Under the pieces are notes generated by a model, which had not been told where the DNA came from, made no database searches, and worked only from the letters and a program-made list of their open reading frames with translations. This document shows, piece by piece, positions 1 through 9,682 of a DNA stretch of 64,000 nucleotides. Source of the DNA: Planctomycetaceae bacterium (lineage in GTDB: Bacteria; Planctomycetota; Planctomycetia; Pirellulales; Pirellulaceae); NCBI GenBank assembly GCA_005778405.1, contig SXOA01000180.1:1-64000 (forward strand). Reading direction: 5' to 3'. The translations under genes were made by a program, and so were the position numbers. How positions within the stretch are numbered: the first letter of the stretch is position 1; every line of letters starts with the position of its first letter.

Positions 1-909
1 ATCGACATCGCCCTGTGGGACATCGTCGGCAAAGTTCTGAACGTCCCGTGCAGTAGGCTCTGGGGTGGCCCGGTGCGGGACTACGTCCGCACGTACTCGC
101 ATCTCGGTGGCGGGCGGATGGAAGATTTCTACGAGACGCCAGTCGACAACGCCAAACGGTTCGCCGACCTCGCCCGTCAGGCCGTGGCGGACGGCTACAC
201 CGCGTTCAAGAGCATGGCGGTCCCTTCGACCATGCCCATCGAAGGAAACAAGCCAGTCCGCGCCGCAGCCGCTGCGGTGGAGGCGATGCGGGATGCAGTC
301 GGCGAGGACATCGACATCATGGTCGATTGCCACGCCCGCCCGTCACCGGCAATGGGACTGAAGTTCGGCAAAGCGTTGGAGCCGTATCACCTGTACTTCT
401 TCGAGGAGCCCTGCTGGCCCGAGAGCATTGAGGGGCTGGCCATGATCAACGCCGCTCTGACGACCCCCGTCGCCACCGGCGAGCGAATGACACACCTGGC
501 CCAGTTCCGCGACCTCTTCGCCGCCCGCGGCTGCGAAATCTGCCAGCTCGACTTGACCCACTGTGGCGGCTTCACGGAGGCCCGCCGCATCGCCGCTCTG
601 GCCGAGGCCCACCGCATCGCCCTCGCCCCGCACAATCCGCAGGGCCCAGTCAGCACCGCCGCCTCGTTGGAATTCGGCTTCTCGCAGCCGAGCTACATCA
701 TCTGCGAGACAGTGCACAACGACGTCCCCTGGCGGCAGGACGTAGTAAGCGAAGGCTTCACTATCGAAAAAGCCGGCCGCATCGTCCGCCCCAACACCCG
801 GCCGGGCTTGGGGATCGAAATCAACGAAGCCGAGGTGAAGAAACACCCGTTCGAACAAGAGCTTTTGCAGCGGGTAAACCACCCGGACGGCAGCGTGGGA
901 GACTGGTGA
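1..909 (+). CDS. Mandelate racemase/muconate lactonizing enzyme family protein (enolase superfamily), 5'-truncated by window edge
   Basis: Frame 1 is open from base 1 ([39 protein letters not shown]...). Enolase-superfamily motifs [43 protein letters not shown]. Confidence 0.9.
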   Translation: MDIALWDIVGKVLNVPCSRLWGGPVRDYVRTYSHLGGGRMEDFYETPVDNAKRFADLARQAVADGYTAFKSMAVPSTMPIEGNKPVRAAAAAVEAMRDAVGEDIDIMVDCHARPSPAMGLKFGKALEPYHLYFFEEPCWPESIEGLAMINAALTTPVATGERMTHLAQFRDLFAARGCEICQLDLTHCGGFTEARRIAALAEAHRIALAPHNPQGPVSTAASLEFGFSQPSYIICETVHNDVPWRQDVVSEGFTIEKAGRIVRPNTRPGLGIEINEAEVKKHPFEQELLQRVNHPDGSVGDW

Positions 910-949
910 TCGCGGCCTCATTTTGGGATGCGTCCCGTCCGTCCGCCGC

Positions 950-1789
950 CTACTCTTTCCGCTTTTGCCCCTTGAAGAATTCAACAATCTTCTCCGGTGC
1001 TCCGTCGGGGATTTCGTGGCCGCCGGGATGGATGAAGGTGACGACCGGTGGGCCCTTTTCCGAGCGGTATTCGGTGCACCACTTGCCCGCGAGCTTTCCT
1101 TCGCTGTCGCAGCCGTTGAGCTTGCGGACCTGCGTCATCGTCCGCTCTTGGCCAGCGTATCGGACAATCCTGTCCGCCTCGCCGGCCACGTGAAACAGCG
1201 GCAGTGGCTTCTGATTCTTGAAGTCCCGCACCGAGACTGTGGCGGCAACCGGCGCGGCAGCGGCGAATTTGTCCCCGCGAGCGGCACAGAGGAGGTACGT
1301 GAAGTAGCCACCGTTGGAATGTCCCGCGGCATATATCCGCTGCTCGTCGATTTTGTATTCGGCCAGCAGCGTTTTCAGCATGGCGTCGAAGAATTCCAGG
1401 TCTCGATCCTTCTGATCGCCGACGTATTTTTGCCACCCCGATCTCTTTCCCTCGGGATCAATCACCGGAACCGCCGTCGGCAGTCCTTGGGGATAAACGC
1501 AAACCACCTCCGGCCAGTGTTTGTGAAACGCAAACTTCCGGGCAGAGTATTCCGCTCGTCCCCCGTGGCCATGAAACGCGAAAATGAGCGGCCGCTTCTC
1601 GCCGGCCTTGGCTTCTGCAGGTACATAAACGAGTGCTTCGCGGGTGTCGTTGCCGACTTTCCAGGTGTGCTCTTTCAGCGCAGTCGCATCGGCCGGTTTT
1701 TCGGCGCGCGGCTGCGCGAAAACCGGGCTGCAAACAAGTCCGCCGGTAAGGAGCAGCAGAGATACGCAGCGAAGGAACATGGTGCACAC
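950..1789 (-). CDS. Secreted alpha/beta hydrolase, PHB depolymerase/esterase-like
   Basis: Signal peptide MCTMFLRCVSLLLLTGGLVCSPVFAQ; REALVYVPAEAKAGEKRPLIFAFHGHGG; AAGHSNGGYFTYLLC nucleophile elbow. Confidence 0.85.
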   Translation of the reverse strand: MCTMFLRCVSLLLLTGGLVCSPVFAQPRAEKPADATALKEHTWKVGNDTREALVYVPAEAKAGEKRPLIFAFHGHGGRAEYSARKFAFHKHWPEVVCVYPQGLPTAVPVIDPEGKRSGWQKYVGDQKDRDLEFFDAMLKTLLAEYKIDEQRIYAAGHSNGGYFTYLLCAARGDKFAAAAPVAATVSVRDFKNQKPLPLFHVAGEADRIVRYAGQERTMTQVRKLNGCDSEGKLAGKWCTEYRSEKGPPVVTFIHPGGHEIPDGAPEKIVEFFKGQKRKE

Positions 1790-1794
1790 CCGGT

Positions 1795-2532
1795 CTACTT
1801 CAGTTCACGCAAGCGAATGTTCTTGAATTCTACCCACATCGGCTTTCCGGCATGAAGCTGCAGGGCGAGAATCCCCTCGCTGCGGGCCAATTCGGGATGG
1901 TTGTCCGTGAAGTCCATAATCAGCGCGTTGTTGAGGTAATGCTGGATGTGACTTCCTTTGCTGATGATGACCACGTCGTTCCAGTCGTCGAGCTTGAACA
2001 GCTTTTCGAAGCCAGCCTGATCGATCAGATCCGACTTCACCACCTTCTTCCCCTCCTTCTCCCACGTCACCTGCTCCCCGACGAGGCAAACTCGTCCGCG
2101 CTTTCCTCCTTCGTCATAAATGAACCCGGAAACATTCGGCAGCTTATTCTCGTTGCGGATTTCGTGCTGATATCCGCGAACGACCCATTTGTTGCTGGGG
2201 TTCCCTTCGGTGATGTGCTTGGAGCGGTACTGAATTCCCGAGTTGTTAGTCGCGTTGCTGCGAAATGAAAGCCGCAGCTCAAAATCCTTGGTCGTCCCGC
2301 CGTTCCAGATAATGAACGTGTTCCCCTTGGCGGGATTCTCCGCCGTCGTCTCGCCGCGAATCACTCCGTCCTTCACGCTCCACAGCCGCGGATCGCCGTC
2401 CCAGCCGGCGAGGTCTTTGCCGTTGAAGAGGGGTTGCATGCCGGGAGATTCAGGCGGAGCGGCTGTCCCTTCGGCCAGGACGAAAGATGGAGCCAAAAAA
2501 ACAATGACAAACAGAATAATCCTGGACATCAA
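1795..2532 (-). CDS. DUF1080 (3-keto-disaccharide hydrolase-like) secreted protein
   Basis: Signal peptide; MQPLFNGKDLAGWDGDPRLWSVKDGVIRGET...FRSNATNNSGIQYRSK motif typical of DUF1080. Confidence 0.92.
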   Translation of the reverse strand: MMSRIILFVIVFLAPSFVLAEGTAAPPESPGMQPLFNGKDLAGWDGDPRLWSVKDGVIRGETTAENPAKGNTFIIWNGGTTKDFELRLSFRSNATNNSGIQYRSKHITEGNPSNKWVVRGYQHEIRNENKLPNVSGFIYDEGGKRGRVCLVGEQVTWEKEGKKVVKSDLIDQAGFEKLFKLDDWNDVVIISKGSHIQHYLNNALIMDFTDNHPELARSEGILALQLHAGKPMWVEFKNIRLRELK

Positions 2533-2975
2533 ACGGACTCTTTCAGTGGTAAGTGTGGGCTGTTGGAAGGTGGCATCGCGAAACGGATTCCAAAAAAAAT
2601 TCCCAGTGGAATGAGTACCAGGTTTGCGAGTTCAAACCAGAAGGGATACGGCAGCATCAGCATGTTGAAGATCGCTGCCACCAGCAAGAGCGAGCCGATT
2701 GCCGCTCCGTGCGCGAAGTGGCGAAAGGCACCCAGCCGTGTGGCCAACCAGGAACTGGTGAACGCCGTTAGTCCCCACGCCACAGCAGCCACTCCGAACA
2801 ACCACTGTGGGTAGTTTGCAAAAAAGGCCGTGCAGGCTTCCTTGTCATTGAAATCCATGCCGGGTGGCACGGGATGGATGACCGCGCTGACTAATTCAAT
2901 TGCAATGATCAGTGCAAACGCGGCGGTCAAACTGACCGCCACTGCCAGCATGCTCCAAAAAATGGATTTGATCAT
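2529..2975 (-). CDS. Hypothetical membrane protein
   Basis: ORF with several hydrophobic helices; 4-nt overlap with the DUF1080 gene (translational coupling). Confidence 0.7.
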   Translation of the reverse strand: MIKSIFWSMLAVAVSLTAAFALIIAIELVSAVIHPVPPGMDFNDKEACTAFFANYPQWLFGVAAVAWGLTAFTSSWLATRLGAFRHFAHGAAIGSLLLVAAIFNMLMLPYPFWFELANLVLIPLGIFFGIRFAMPPSNSPHLPLKESV

Positions 2976-2996
2976 GGCACTATCTCTTAAGCAGGC

Positions 2997-4487
2997 CTAT
3001 CCCATTGCCACCGTCACTGTCTTAGTCTCTGTATACGCCCGCAGCCCTTCTTCGCCCAGTTCCCGTCCCATGCCGCTCATTTTGAAGCCGCCGAAGGGGG
3101 CTGCGGCGTCGAAGACGTCGTAGCAGTTGATCCAGACCGTGCCGGCTTTGATTTTCTTGGCGAGGTAGTGGGCTTTGCCGACGTCCTTGGTCCAGACCGC
3201 CGCGGCGAGGCCGAAGGAGGTGTTGTTGGCGCGAGCCACGATGTCGTCGGTGTCCTTGAAGGTCAGGACCGACATCACGGGGCCAAAGATTTCCTCGCGA
3301 GCGATGGCCATGTCGTCCTTGACGCCGTCGAACAGCGTCGGCTGGACGAAGAAGCCTTTGTCGCCATACCGCGAGCCGCCGGAGACCATCGTGGCCCCTT
3401 GCTCCTTGCCGATGCCGATGTACTTCATGATCTTGTCATATTGGGCCTTGTCCACCTGTGGCCCTTGCTCGGTCGCCGGATCGAGCTGATTGCCGAGCTT
3501 CCTGGTCTTGTTCATCGCGGCAACTTTCTCGATGAACTTGTCGTGAATCTTCTCCTCCACATAGACCCGGCTGCCGGCGCAGCAGCACTGGCCTTGATTG
3601 AAATAGAGGCCGAAATGAGCCCCGGCGGCGGCTGCATCGAGGTCGCTGTCCGCGTAGATAATGTTCGGGCTCTTGCCGCCGAGCTCGAAGGTGATCCGTT
3701 TAAGCGTTGGAGCAGCCTCCCGCATGATGATCTGAGCCGTCAGCCCTTCGCCGGTGAAGGCGATCTTGTCGATGCCCGGATGCTTGACGACAGCGGCTCC
3801 AGCGGTGGGTCCGTAGCCCGGGACGACATTGATCACACCATCGGGAATGCCCGCTTTCTGAGCCAGCCGAGCCATGCGGAGGCAGGTGAGCGGTGTTTGC
3901 TCCGCCGGCTTCATGACAATCGTGCAGCCGGCGGCGAGAGCGGGCCCCCATTTCCAGGCGACCATCAGCATGGGGAAGTTCCAGGGGATGATCTGCCCCA
4001 CGACCCCCACCGGCTCCTTCCGCGTGTAGCAGAAGTAGTTGCCGCGAACGGGAATCGTCTGGCCATGAATTTTGTCCGCATAGCCGGCGTAGTAGCGGAG
4101 AGCGTCGATCGTCAGCGGCAGGTCGGCTGCTTTTGCATCGCGGATCGGCTTGCCGTTGTCGAGCGATTCCAGAGCGGCGAGCTCATCGCCCTCTTCCTCA
4201 ATCAGGTCCGCCAGCTTGTTCATCAGCCGGCCCCGATCGCGGGCATCCATCGTGCTCCAGGGACCACTTTCAAACGCCTTCCGAGCCGCCTTCGCCGCCA
4301 GGTCCACGTCCACCGCATCTCCTTCGGCCACGCTGGCGATCACCTCTTCCGTGGCAGGATTGATGGTTTCAAACGTCTTGCCGCTTTGCGAGGGAACCCA
4401 CTGGCCGCCGATGAAGAGTTGCGTCTGTCGAATTTCCGGCAGCTTGGGGCCGGTAGCGGTGGGGCGAGGAAGGGTGGCGGTGGCCAT
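2997..4487 (-). CDS. Aldehyde dehydrogenase family protein
   Basis: [21 protein letters not shown] and [20 protein letters not shown] motifs; full-length 496 aa. Confidence 0.96.
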   Translation of the reverse strand: MATATLPRPTATGPKLPEIRQTQLFIGGQWVPSQSGKTFETINPATEEVIASVAEGDAVDVDLAAKAARKAFESGPWSTMDARDRGRLMNKLADLIEEEGDELAALESLDNGKPIRDAKAADLPLTIDALRYYAGYADKIHGQTIPVRGNYFCYTRKEPVGVVGQIIPWNFPMLMVAWKWGPALAAGCTIVMKPAEQTPLTCLRMARLAQKAGIPDGVINVVPGYGPTAGAAVVKHPGIDKIAFTGEGLTAQIIMREAAPTLKRITFELGGKSPNIIYADSDLDAAAAGAHFGLYFNQGQCCCAGSRVYVEEKIHDKFIEKVAAMNKTRKLGNQLDPATEQGPQVDKAQYDKIMKYIGIGKEQGATMVSGGSRYGDKGFFVQPTLFDGVKDDMAIAREEIFGPVMSVLTFKDTDDIVARANNTSFGLAAAVWTKDVGKAHYLAKKIKAGTVWINCYDVFDAAAPFGGFKMSGMGRELGEEGLRAYTETKTVTVAMG

Positions 4488-4577
4488 GAAAGAATCTCCG
4501 TATGAGGGGCCGGGAGAGGTGCGTGTGAACGCGGTCCATTGTACTGGCCTGGGAAACTGCGGGGCAAGCCTCTGCCA

Positions 4578-6287
4578 CTACTTGCGATACATCGCCTCAA
4601 TCTCCGCCGCGTAGTTCGCCTCGATCACCTTCCGCCGCAGGCTGAGCTTAGCGGTCATCTCACCCCTTTCAATCGTAAACGGACCGGGCAGCAGTGTGCA
4701 CTTGCGGACCTGCTCAAAGGAAGAAACGCAGGCGAGACGATGGTTAACGCGGTCTTGCACCAAGGCTGTGACTTGCGGATGCGAATAGAAAGTCTCACCT
4801 GGTTCGACAATGATTCCTTGAGCCGCCGCCTCTGAAACCAAGGCATCATTGTTCGACACGAGAAGTGCCGTCAGATAGTTGCGGTCGTCGCCGATGACGA
4901 GGGCTTGCAGGATCAGAGGATCCTGCGTGAGGAGCGATTCCAGGTAGACCGGCGCGACATTCTTACCGCCGGAGGTGACGATAATTTCCTTCTTGCGACC
5001 GGTAATGTAAAGAAAACCGTCCTCGTCGATCCGGCCGTAGTCCCCCGTGTAGAGCCAGCCCTCTTTGATGATTTCTGCCGTGGCTTTCTGATTCTTGAAG
5101 TAGCCCGGCATGACATGCGGCCCGCAGGTCAGGATTTCTCCATCTTCCGCAACCTTCACCTCGACTCCCGGAATCGGCTTTCCCGCGGAGCTCCGACGGG
5201 AGGTCTTTTGCGTGGAGATGGAGATGACGGGAGAGGATTCGGAGAGGCCGTAGCCTTGCAGCAGCGGCACGCCTTGCGAGTAATAATAGTCGAACAGATG
5301 CTCCGGCAGCGCCGCTCCGCCGCTGCAGCACTGCTCGATCCGGCCGCCGAGGACCTGTCGCAGGATGCCGGGAAAATTAAGCACTCCCTTCTCTTCCAAT
5401 CCCCGCCGCACGCGGTCGTAAAAGTACGGCACGCCGTTCATGAACGTCGGCTGTACGGCGGCTGCGTCGGCAATCACTGTTTCACGAGACTCGGCAATCG
5501 CGAGCTGCGAGCCTTCGACCAGCCAAATATACAGGTCGCAGGTCCGAGCAAAGATGTGCGATAGCGGCAGAAAGTTCAGCCGCACCTTGTCGCTGTAGTC
5601 ATCCCGCGGAGGCTCTTCGTCGGCTCGGAACATTTCGACGGTGCTGACCGCGTTGCTGATGAGGTTCGCCTGCGTCAGCATTACCCCCTTCGGCTCGCCG
5701 GTGGTGCCGGAGGTATAGAGGATGGTGGCGACGCTGGAGGGATCGAGCCCAGGATCGGCAGCGGCCGGTAGCGACTTTCCGTGCTCTTGCAGCTTCAGCA
5801 AGAATGAATGAATGCCGCCCAGCAGCGACGGCAGCACCCCCGGCGGCAACGGCTGGGCGGGGTCGGTGTCGAATTCAACGAAGATCAGGTCCCTGTTCGC
5901 CTCTTTCAGTGTCACCAGTTTCGCGGATTGGGCAGGACCAGAAAGCAGCACGACCTTCGCCCCACTATCCATAATCTGCCACGCAATCTGCTCCCCCGTC
6001 AGCGGCGCGTGAATGGGAACGTTAATCGCCCCCAGCGACTGAATCGCCAAATCCGCCAGCACCCACTCCAGCCGGTTTTCCGACAATAGTGCAACCCGAT
6101 CTCCAAGTTGCACACCGAATTGTTGCAGCATCGACGCGAGGCAACTGACCCGCTGGCTGACTTCCCACCAGTTCAGCGACCGAAACTCCCCTTCCCGCTT
6201 GTACCAAACGGCGGTCTGTTTGCCGCTCTGCTGCACGCGGGAGGCGAATAGTTCGGGGATCGTTTTGCAATCGGTCAATATGGCCAT
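4578..6287 (-). CDS. AMP-dependent synthetase / long-chain fatty-acid-CoA ligase
   Basis: ILYTSGTTGEPKGVMLTQANL and YTGDYGRIDEDGFLYITGRKKEIIVTSGGKNV. Start trimmed from the ORF-track 6719 to MAILTDCKTIPELF at 6287. Confidence 0.93.
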   Translation of the reverse strand: MAILTDCKTIPELFASRVQQSGKQTAVWYKREGEFRSLNWWEVSQRVSCLASMLQQFGVQLGDRVALLSENRLEWVLADLAIQSLGAINVPIHAPLTGEQIAWQIMDSGAKVVLLSGPAQSAKLVTLKEANRDLIFVEFDTDPAQPLPPGVLPSLLGGIHSFLLKLQEHGKSLPAAADPGLDPSSVATILYTSGTTGEPKGVMLTQANLISNAVSTVEMFRADEEPPRDDYSDKVRLNFLPLSHIFARTCDLYIWLVEGSQLAIAESRETVIADAAAVQPTFMNGVPYFYDRVRRGLEEKGVLNFPGILRQVLGGRIEQCCSGGAALPEHLFDYYYSQGVPLLQGYGLSESSPVISISTQKTSRRSSAGKPIPGVEVKVAEDGEILTCGPHVMPGYFKNQKATAEIIKEGWLYTGDYGRIDEDGFLYITGRKKEIIVTSGGKNVAPVYLESLLTQDPLILQALVIGDDRNYLTALLVSNNDALVSEAAAQGIIVEPGETFYSHPQVTALVQDRVNHRLACVSSFEQVRKCTLLPGPFTIERGEMTAKLSLRRKVIEANYAAEIEAMYRK

Positions 6288-6428
6288 GTTTCCTCGGCGG
6301 TAATTATGTCCTCGCGTCCCTGGCCGCGACAGCAGACGACCCATGATTTGCTTGAACTTCCGCGCAAGCCTAGAATTCAACCACTCTTCCATCGGTAATC
6401 TGAAATCCGCAATCTGCAATTCCTCCCC

Positions 6429-8336
6429 ATGTCCACTACCTCCCCCAACCGTCCCTCCTCCGACCCTTCCTTCGCCGAAACCGCCATGCGGCTCGGGGGC
6501 AAGAGCGACGAGGAAGCGACCCGGACCGGGGCCATCGACAAGGCTGATGACGAAGTCGAGACGCTGTTTGAGAAACGGCGGCAGACGACCGCGAGTCCGG
6601 TGCATCGGGCGGTCTGGGACCGGGGGTTTCCGGTGGAGCTGTTTGATTCGGCGGACGTCACAACACCAGCCGACGTGCAGCAGGTGATGGATGCTTCGAT
6701 TGCGGTGGTTCATCGGCATCGCAACGCTGGGACACTACTGGATGAAAACGGCAAGACACGGGAAGAAGTGCTGAAGGAACTGGCCGCTGCCGGTTACTGG
6801 AGTCTGCTTGTCGACCGCGAATTCGGTGGCAAGGGAGTTCCCTTCCGCTGCTTCGCGCCGTTCCTCACGCAAATGGCCCTGATCGACCCCACGATTGCCG
6901 GCCTGGCATCCGTCCACGGTTGCATCGGCGCGGTGGATCCTGTCCGCACCTTCGGCAATGAAGAGCAAAAACGCCGCTATCTCCCCAAACTCGCCAGCGG
7001 CGAACGGCTCTCCGCATTCGCGCTCACAGAGCCAGGGGCAGGGAGCGACCTGACCGCGCTCAAAACGAAAGCCGTCCTGCGTGGCGATACCTACTATGTC
7101 ACCGGCGAGAAGCTGTTCATCACCAACGTCGTCCCCGGCCGCACCATCGGCCTGGTCTGCCTCATCGACGACAAGCCGGTTGTTCTGATCGCCGATTTGC
7201 CCGATCAGGAGAACGAACAGCTCCAGCTCGTGAAGTACGGCCTCTACGCCCTCAAGCACACCTACAACCGCGGCATCAAGTTCAAGGATTTTCCCGTTCC
7301 CGCGGCGAATCTACTCAAAGTGGAAGAGGGGAACGGCCTGACCATCGCCTACCACGGCCTTAATCTCGGCCGCATCGCCCTCTGTGCCAACGCCGCCGGC
7401 ACAATGCGTCTGATGATGGGGAGTATGATTCCCTGGGGCAAGTTCCGCAAAACGTACGGCGAGGCGATTGAGAAGCGGGAGCTGGTCCGTCGCCGCCTGG
7501 CCCGGCTGGCCGGCCTGATCGTCGGGTGCGACGCCCTGGTCGCCTGGTGCAGCACGCTCATCGACGAAGGCTACCGCGGCGAGATGGAATGCGTCGTCGC
7601 CAAAATCTTCGGCAGCGAATCGCAGAAAGAAGCCGCCGTCGAGCTCTGCATGAAAACGCACGGCGGCCGCTCGTTCCTGCACGGCCACATCTTCGGCGAC
7701 CACGTCCACGAGTACCTCGCCCCCTGCATCTACGAAGGGGAAGGGGAGATGCTCGGCATGGCCTTCTTCAAATCGCTCGTCAAGCAGCACGGCGTGCAAT
7801 TTTTCGCGCCGGTAGGCAAAGCCCTGCAAGCCGCCAAAATCAAACAGCCGAGCTTCGTGAACCCGGCCCACCTCTGGGCCCTGCGCAAAGCTGCCCCGCC
7901 CTACGCCCTCTGGCTGCTACGCGAGAAGTACACGTTCAAGCCGAGCGTCCAGCTTCCCTCCATGCCGCCGCGCCTCCACGACCACGCCCAATTCGCCGCT
8001 CGCGGCCTGCAGCGTCTGCCGCGAGAAATCAGCGGCATGATGATGAAGCATCAACTCAAACTAGCCGACCGCCAATGCCGCATGAGCGAAGTCTCCAGCC
8101 GAGCCCAAAAACTCGTCGTCATGCTCTGCACGGCCCTCTACGCCGCTAAACAAGAAAACGAAGTCATCCGCTCCGCCGCCGACCTCCTCTGCCAGGACCT
8201 CACCCGCGAGCTCACGGGCGCTCGTCCGAGTGATGGTCATTTCAAAGCGGCGAGCAAGCTGGGCGAAGCGATTGCGGATGGGGGCTTTCCGGGGATGGCA
8301 GGGGTGGAAGTGCCGGAGATTTTGATGAGGTATTAG
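6429..8336 (+). CDS. Acyl-CoA dehydrogenase (long form, about 635 aa)
   Basis: FALTEPGAGSDLTALKTKA, KLFITN, KTHGGRSFLHGHIFGDHVHEYL; divergent from the acyl-CoA ligase. Confidence 0.93.
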   Translation: MSTTSPNRPSSDPSFAETAMRLGGKSDEEATRTGAIDKADDEVETLFEKRRQTTASPVHRAVWDRGFPVELFDSADVTTPADVQQVMDASIAVVHRHRNAGTLLDENGKTREEVLKELAAAGYWSLLVDREFGGKGVPFRCFAPFLTQMALIDPTIAGLASVHGCIGAVDPVRTFGNEEQKRRYLPKLASGERLSAFALTEPGAGSDLTALKTKAVLRGDTYYVTGEKLFITNVVPGRTIGLVCLIDDKPVVLIADLPDQENEQLQLVKYGLYALKHTYNRGIKFKDFPVPAANLLKVEEGNGLTIAYHGLNLGRIALCANAAGTMRLMMGSMIPWGKFRKTYGEAIEKRELVRRRLARLAGLIVGCDALVAWCSTLIDEGYRGEMECVVAKIFGSESQKEAAVELCMKTHGGRSFLHGHIFGDHVHEYLAPCIYEGEGEMLGMAFFKSLVKQHGVQFFAPVGKALQAAKIKQPSFVNPAHLWALRKAAPPYALWLLREKYTFKPSVQLPSMPPRLHDHAQFAARGLQRLPREISGMMMKHQLKLADRQCRMSEVSSRAQKLVVMLCTALYAAKQENEVIRSAADLLCQDLTRELTGARPSDGHFKAASKLGEAIADGGFPGMAGVEVPEILMRY

Positions 8337-8368
8337 CCTTATTTCAGTTCGGAATTCCGCCCGCAAAC

Positions 8369-8680
8369 CTACCAAGAAAATCCAGATTCCATCCAACGGA
8401 TTGCCGTAGAAAATAGAATTAGCGCTTCGAGCAACGCTGCTGCTCCCCAAAACAAGAATCCCCATCGGCGACAATAGATCAGAGTCGCTGCGCCAATTGG
8501 CACAGGAAAGAGAGAGGCGAAAACAATTGCCCGCCAATTATCCGCAATTACTACAATGAAAAAGGCACCCAATACGATCGCGAGAAAGATCACTCCCGGA
8601 ACAAATTCCGAGCTAGGGCCATCGGTATCCTTCTCTTGAGAGCCAACCTGCTTCGGTGATTCGTAAGGGTTTGATTTCAC
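8369..8680 (-). CDS. Small membrane protein with N-terminal NPYESP motif
   Basis: MKSNPYESPKQ... followed by hydrophobic helices; 103 aa. Confidence 0.7.
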   Translation of the reverse strand: MKSNPYESPKQVGSQEKDTDGPSSEFVPGVIFLAIVLGAFFIVVIADNWRAIVFASLFPVPIGAATLIYCRRWGFLFWGAAALLEALILFSTAIRWMESGFSW

Positions 8681-8700
8681 TTCGCTATTCTAATGGTCTG

Positions 8701-8719
8701 CGAACCCCAACGGGGTTCG
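8701..8719. repeat. Short palindromic intergenic element (CGAACCCC-AAC-GGGGTTCG)
   Basis: Perfect 8-bp inverted repeat with 3-nt loop read directly. Confidence 0.7.
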
Positions 8720-8779
8720 GAACGGTTTGGCAATTTGATTTGTTGACGCCGCAATTTGCTTCTCGATGAAGGAGCCCCC

Positions 8780-9349
8780 ATGGCCGCAACTTTCAAGCCG
8801 TTGACTGATTTCCTGGTCAACCTGGGAATCGAGCAGATCGCCCATACGCAAAAGACTACCTTGCCCACCTGATCAGCGTCTACAAACTGATGCAGGCATC
8901 CGGGTGCGACGAGGATTTGTGCCGGGCCGGGCTGCTGCATTCCATTTATGAAACGGAAAAGTTCCAGGGGTTCAAATTGGAACTAGACCGGCGGGAGGAG
9001 CTGGCCGAGCTGGTCGGAAGCCGGGCGGAGCGGCTGGCGTATTGGAATTGCTTGATGGACCGGGGATCGCTGGATGAATTGCTGACGCAGACTGAGGGGC
9101 CATTCCTGCTCCGCAACCCCGAGACCGGCGAGCCGATGCCCCTGACGCGCCGCGAACTGGACGATCTCTGGTGCGTCCATCTGTTTGACTGGCTCGAGCA
9201 GGCTCCCCGTTCGCGGTTCGGGTGGGACTATCGCCGGCAGGCGTACCGCCAGATGGCCCTGCGACTTGGAGGCCAGGCGATGATCCCCCGGTATACTGGA
9301 AAGAATCTGGTCGCTTCCAGCCGTTATCAACTAACACAGGTAGAATTCA
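8780..9349 (+). pseudogene. DUF6817-like (HD-type) protein gene interrupted by a frameshift near 8850-8853
   Basis: ATG at 8780 after an AAGGAG Shine-Dalgarno: MAATFKPLTDFLVNLGIEQIAHTQ, then TGA at 8870 in frame 2. Frame 1 continues K-DYLAHLISVYKLMQASGCDEDLCRAGLLHSIYETEKFQGFKLEL... The 3' boundary is uncertain because the downstream frame runs on into the cupin gene. Confidence 0.65.
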
Positions 9350-9682
9350 ATGTCCTCCCCCTATTACGTCTCTCGCCAGGACTGCTCCCGCCACACCATT
9401 TTTCCCGGGGTCGACATCTTCACGACTGCTGGCGAGAAGATGATGCTTTCGTACGTCGAATTTGCGCCGGGGGCCATCGTCCAACCGCACAGCCATCCGC
9501 ACGAGCAAATGGGGATGCTGCTGGAAGGAGAACTGACCTTCACCATCGGCGGCGAGACGCGGACTTTGAAGCCAGGCGAGATGTGGCGGATTCCCGGCGG
9601 CATTGTGCACAGCGCCGTGGCGGGGGACCAGCCGGTGAAGGCCCTGGATGTTTTTCAGCCGATCCGGGAAGACTATCGCTGA
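9350..9682 (+). CDS. Cupin-domain protein
   Basis: PHSHPHEQMGMLLEGELTFTIGGETRTLKPGEMWRIPGGIVHSA, typical cupin motifs 1 and 2. Confidence 0.93.
   Translation: MSSPYYVSRQDCSRHTIFPGVDIFTTAGEKMMLSYVEFAPGAIVQPHSHPHEQMGMLLEGELTFTIGGETRTLKPGEMWRIPGGIVHSAVAGDQPVKALDVFQPIREDYR

Noticed and set aside
8849-8854. Programmed -1 frameshift at CAAAAG
   Set aside because: Only four A's, so no canonical X-XXY-YYZ heptamer, and the downstream frame also lacks a proper stop; a pseudogene or sequencing indel is more likely.
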